Assembly (NCBI RefSeq): GCF_021532315.1 | Contig: NZ_JAKGAO010000028.1 | Location: 25,336-89,335, forward strand | From: Paenibacillus tarimensis | Lineage (GTDB): Bacteria; Bacillota; Bacilli; Paenibacillales; Paenibacillaceae | DNA: 64,000 bases | Direction: 5' to 3' | Shown: positions 61,245 to 64,000 of the stretch, one piece after another | Layout: the number at the start of each line of letters is the position of its first letter | How positions within the stretch are numbered: the stretch's first letter is position 1 | Position numbers and translations under genes: made by a program | Notes under the pieces: generated by a model | Seen by the model: only the letters and a program-made list of their open reading frames with translations | The model's database searches: none | Told to the model about the DNA's origin: nothing

Positions 61245-63797
61245 ATGAGCAAAAGAACAGTTAAAAACTTGACAGCTGTATTATTAATACTCACCTTAAT
61301 ATTCCCTTCGGCAGTAATGGGGGAGGAACATGACCGAAATATCAATCAGGGGAACCGTCCTGGTCAAGTACAAGCTGGGGAAGCGCCGGATTTTAAGAAT
61401 GTGTCCGTCCATGACCCTTCCATCATTAAGGTTAACGATACTTATTATGTCTTTGGCTCTCATATTGAGGCTGCCAAATCCAAGGATCTGGTGACGTGGA
61501 CAACGTTTACCAACGGCTACACAACGCCGAACAATGTTCTGTACGGTGATTTGTCTGCAAATCTGGCGGAATCCTTTGAATGGGCCGGAGAGGACGATTC
61601 AGACAGCAAGGGCGGATTCGCCGTATGGGCACCAGATGTCATCTGGAATCCTGAGTATGTCAACGAGGATGGCACGAAGGGCGCTTATTTGATGTACTAC
61701 AGCGCATCGTCCACTTATATCCGGTCAGCGATTGGCTTAGCAGTATCCAAGACAATTGAAGGCCCGTACAAGTATGCAGATACGCTGATCTACTCGGGCT
61801 TCACGAGAGATGAAGCTTATGACGCGAACAGCGATGTAAACAAGCAGTGGGAGAATACGAACATTAAGCAGCTGCTTGATACCGGCAAGATTGAAGGCGT
61901 AAGAGCTGGCTGGTTCAACAGCAATGGTTCCTATAATAATGCTCTGTTCCCGAACGCCATCGATGCGAACCTCTTCTATGACGAGAACGGTAAGCTGTGG
62001 ATGACATATGGTTCATGGTCGGGAGGTATCTTTATTCTGGAAATAGACCCGGCTACTGGTAAAGCGATCTATCCTGGCAAGGATGGAACAACGGAAGACG
62101 GCCGTATGATTGACCGCTATTTCGGTACGAAGATTTCCGGCGGCTATTATAAGTCAGGTGAGGGTCCTTATGTGAAGTACGATGAGTCTACAGGATACTA
62201 TCATCTGTACGTTACGTATGGCTGGCTGGGTGCGGACGGCGGCTACAATATGCGGTTCTTCCGCTCTGAGAGCCCAACAGGTCCTTATGTAGATTCACAA
62301 GGCCAGAACGCCGTGCTCCCCGGTGATACGGATAATGCGCCGTACGGCAATAAGCTGATCAGCAACTACCTCTTTGACCGTAAAGTGGGAGATCCCGGAA
62401 CAGGAATCGGCACCGGATATGTTTCTCCGGGTCATAACTCGGTGTATTATGATGAAGAAACCGGGCAGAAGTTCCTTATCTTCCACAGCCGTTTCCCGCA
62501 AACCGGCGAAATGCATGAACTGCGGGTTCACGAAATTTTCATGACTGAAGATGGATGGCCGGTCGTTGCGCCTTACCGATATACCGGTGAAACAGCATTG
62601 AAAGTCAATAAGCAGGATCTTGAAGGCGACTACAAGTTCATCAACCATGGCAACGCCAATTCGGCAGAAATCATCTATTCGGACTATATCCGCCTGAACA
62701 AGAACAACACGGTAACAGGCACCGTTCAAGGCACTTGGAAGAAGACAGGACACTATCAGGCGGAGCTGACGCTGGATGGCGTAACCTACAATGGTGTATT
62801 TGTCCGCGGCTGGGATCCTACCTCCAAGCAGTATGTAATGACGTTTGCAGCTGTGTCGAAGGATGGCGTATCCATCTGGGGAAGCAGACAGCAGGAACGG
62901 ACTGACCAGGAGGTTGTAAACGCCATCCATGAAGAGCTTAGTCTGGGTGATACATCGAATGTAATTACCAATCTGAAGCTGCCGACTGTCGGTGCGTTGA
63001 ATGCACAAATCAGCTGGACGACCTCTGATGCAAGCGTGGTTACAGATCAAGGTGTAGTCAATCGTCCTGAGCCTGGCAGCGGCAAGGCATCGGCAGTACT
63101 GACAGCTACAATCACGAAAGGTGATGTAACAGCATCCAAAGCATTCTCCATCACCGTGCTGCCTATTAAGGAGGCAGAGCTTGCCGCCCAGTATTCCTTC
63201 GAGGACAACCTGAGCGAGAAGACGGGCAGCTTTACAGAAGGAACGGTTACCGGGAACCGGATCGATAACACGGGCGGAACCATTACGTTTGCAGAAGGCA
63301 AGAGCGGCAAAGCAGCAGTGTTCAACGGTGAATCTGGCGTTCGCCTGCCGAACGGCCTGATTGAAGGAAGCTCTTATTCCGTCTCCCTCTGGCTGAAGCC
63401 GGATCAGCTGACTGCATTCACGACAACATTCTTCGGTGCAAGGGATGCCAATAACTGGATAAGCCTTGTGCCAAGCGGGCCTGCAAGCAATAACACAATG
63501 GTCTGGTCAGGCAGCGGAAGATGGTACGACGCTCCGGCTGGACTTACCATCAAAGCAGGCGAGTGGAGCCATGTTGCTTTCTCTGTAAACAACGGCGTTA
63601 TAACACTCTATGTGAATGGTGAAGCGAAATTCGAAGGAACGAACTTCCCGGACATCTTCACAACGGACAACGGAACCTTCGGCCTTGGCGTAAACTGGTG
63701 GGATACACCGTTCAAGGGTCAAATGGATGAACTTCTTATTTTCAAAGGCGCATTGACTCAGGATCAAGTGAACAAGCTCGCAACGCTTAGCAAGTAA
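61245..63797 (+). CDS. abnA-like: Secreted endo-arabinanase (GH43) with Ig-like and LamG domains
   Basis: 850 residues. Signal peptide at the start (AVLLILTLIFPSAVMGEE). GH43 five-blade propeller (about 50-480): catalytic base Asp57 in SVHDPSIIK, second acid in VWAPDVIWN, and acid Glu in SGEGPYVKY; the YVSPGHNSVYYDEETG metal/His site is also typical of the Abn2-type arabinanases. A beta domain (about 485-560) follows as in Abn2 enzymes. Then comes a bacterial Ig-like segment (about 570-645) and a LamG/concanavalin-like domain (about 650-850, AAQYSFEDNLSEKTGSF, VSLWLKPDQ). It cuts alpha-1,5-arabinan of plant cell wall outside the cell. GAGGAGATTGTCTG is the ribosome site. Confidence 0.93.
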   Translation: MSKRTVKNLTAVLLILTLIFPSAVMGEEHDRNINQGNRPGQVQAGEAPDFKNVSVHDPSIIKVNDTYYVFGSHIEAAKSKDLVTWTTFTNGYTTPNNVLYGDLSANLAESFEWAGEDDSDSKGGFAVWAPDVIWNPEYVNEDGTKGAYLMYYSASSTYIRSAIGLAVSKTIEGPYKYADTLIYSGFTRDEAYDANSDVNKQWENTNIKQLLDTGKIEGVRAGWFNSNGSYNNALFPNAIDANLFYDENGKLWMTYGSWSGGIFILEIDPATGKAIYPGKDGTTEDGRMIDRYFGTKISGGYYKSGEGPYVKYDESTGYYHLYVTYGWLGADGGYNMRFFRSESPTGPYVDSQGQNAVLPGDTDNAPYGNKLISNYLFDRKVGDPGTGIGTGYVSPGHNSVYYDEETGQKFLIFHSRFPQTGEMHELRVHEIFMTEDGWPVVAPYRYTGETALKVNKQDLEGDYKFINHGNANSAEIIYSDYIRLNKNNTVTGTVQGTWKKTGHYQAELTLDGVTYNGVFVRGWDPTSKQYVMTFAAVSKDGVSIWGSRQQERTDQEVVNAIHEELSLGDTSNVITNLKLPTVGALNAQISWTTSDASVVTDQGVVNRPEPGSGKASAVLTATITKGDVTASKAFSITVLPIKEAELAAQYSFEDNLSEKTGSFTEGTVTGNRIDNTGGTITFAEGKSGKAAVFNGESGVRLPNGLIEGSSYSVSLWLKPDQLTAFTTTFFGARDANNWISLVPSGPASNNTMVWSGSGRWYDAPAGLTIKAGEWSHVAFSVNNGVITLYVNGEAKFEGTNFPDIFTTDNGTFGLGVNWWDTPFKGQMDELLIFKGALTQDQVNKLATLSK

Positions 63798-63818
63798 TAC
63801 ATGGCTTCATTTCAAGAA

Positions 63819-63868
63819 GGGGGTGTCCCATAAGTCATCCAAGATGACATGGGGCACCCCCTGTTATT
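63819..63868 (+). terminator. Terminator after the arabinanase gene
   Basis: GGGGGTGTCCCATAAGTCATC pairs with GATGACATGGGGCACCCCC around a 3-nt loop with slight bulges, giving a very stable stem. The T-tract after it is only modest (CTGTTATT). Confidence 0.8.
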
Positions 63869-63915
63869 AATTCGGGTTAAACAAAAGCAACTGCGCATTT
63901 CGAATATTCTTCCGA

Positions 63916-63977
63916 CCGCTGTTGCTCGTGGATTCCTTTAACAATTAAGCAAGGATGGAATCCCCGAGCAAAGGCGG
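63916..63977 (+). repeat. Imperfect long inverted repeat near window end
   Basis: Two 21-nt arms (63916-63936 and 63957-63977) are complementary at 18 of 21 positions around a 20-nt AT-rich loop, with blocks GGATTCC/GGAATCC and GCTCG/CGAGC. No T-run follows and it lies beyond the arabinanase terminator. It might be an interspersed repeat, a mobile-element end or a structured leader of the next gene outside the window. Confidence 0.6.
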
Positions 63978-64000
63978 ACGCTATCGCTTCTCCAGAAACA

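Overview
The window looks like chromosomal DNA from a Paenibacillus-type, spore-forming Firmicute. The evidence is a complete gerA-gerC-gerB type germinant-receptor operon, an S-layer-homology (SLH) surface protein, a class B sortase with its own wall-anchored substrate, hybrid sensor kinases paired with a REC-BTAD regulator, a GH43 arabinanase, good AGGAGG-type ribosome sites, frequent TTG/GTG starts and many U-run terminators. Species was not determined and no database search was run.

Layout. (1) 1-6.6 kb: a partial SLH protein on the minus strand, then a stretch with three broken loci (a collapsed siderophore ABC locus, an AraC regulator with one in-frame stop, a serine hydrolase remnant), followed by intact genes including a MOSC protein and rpiA. 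(2) 6.6-18.4 kb: a cell-surface block. It has a ~270-nt hairpin-rich leader, a ~2060-residue adhesin-like protein with a Pro-rich wall spanner and a VPKTG sorting signal, its class B sortase, then a convergent pair made of a REC-BTAD regulator and a 1032-residue hybrid kinase holding two separate kinase cores. (3) 18.7-20.7 kb: an MHYT-GGDEF-EAL cyclic-di-GMP protein. (4) 20.8-50.8 kb: about 30 kb of small genes, all on the plus strand. Many belong to detoxification or drug-modification folds (GNAT, APH, nucleotidyltransferase, VOC, DinB, Nudix, histidine phosphatase, RidA, beta-lactamase-fold hydrolase, metalloprotease), mixed with small membrane proteins and lipoproteins. (5) 51.0-52.6 kb: a sugar ABC transporter operon reduced to relics. 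(6) 52.7-56.8 kb: ribokinase and a five-PAS hybrid kinase. (7) 56.9-60.9 kb: the germination operon. (8) 61.2-63.8 kb: a secreted arabinanase.

How the genes work together. The sortase and adhesin form a self-contained surface display unit. The two-component pair and the cyclic-di-GMP protein next door are plausible regulators of it, but nothing in the sequence proves the link. The germination genes form one overlapping transcript. The central array reads as accumulated single-gene functions rather than a pathway.

The most unusual property of the window is gene decay: eleven loci are truncated, frameshifted, interrupted by a stop or internally deleted. In several relics the middle of the gene or operon is lost while both ends stay recognisable, including a transporter operon whose two permease genes have collapsed into one short hybrid reading frame. 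No tRNA, rRNA, CRISPR array, transposase or integrase was seen.
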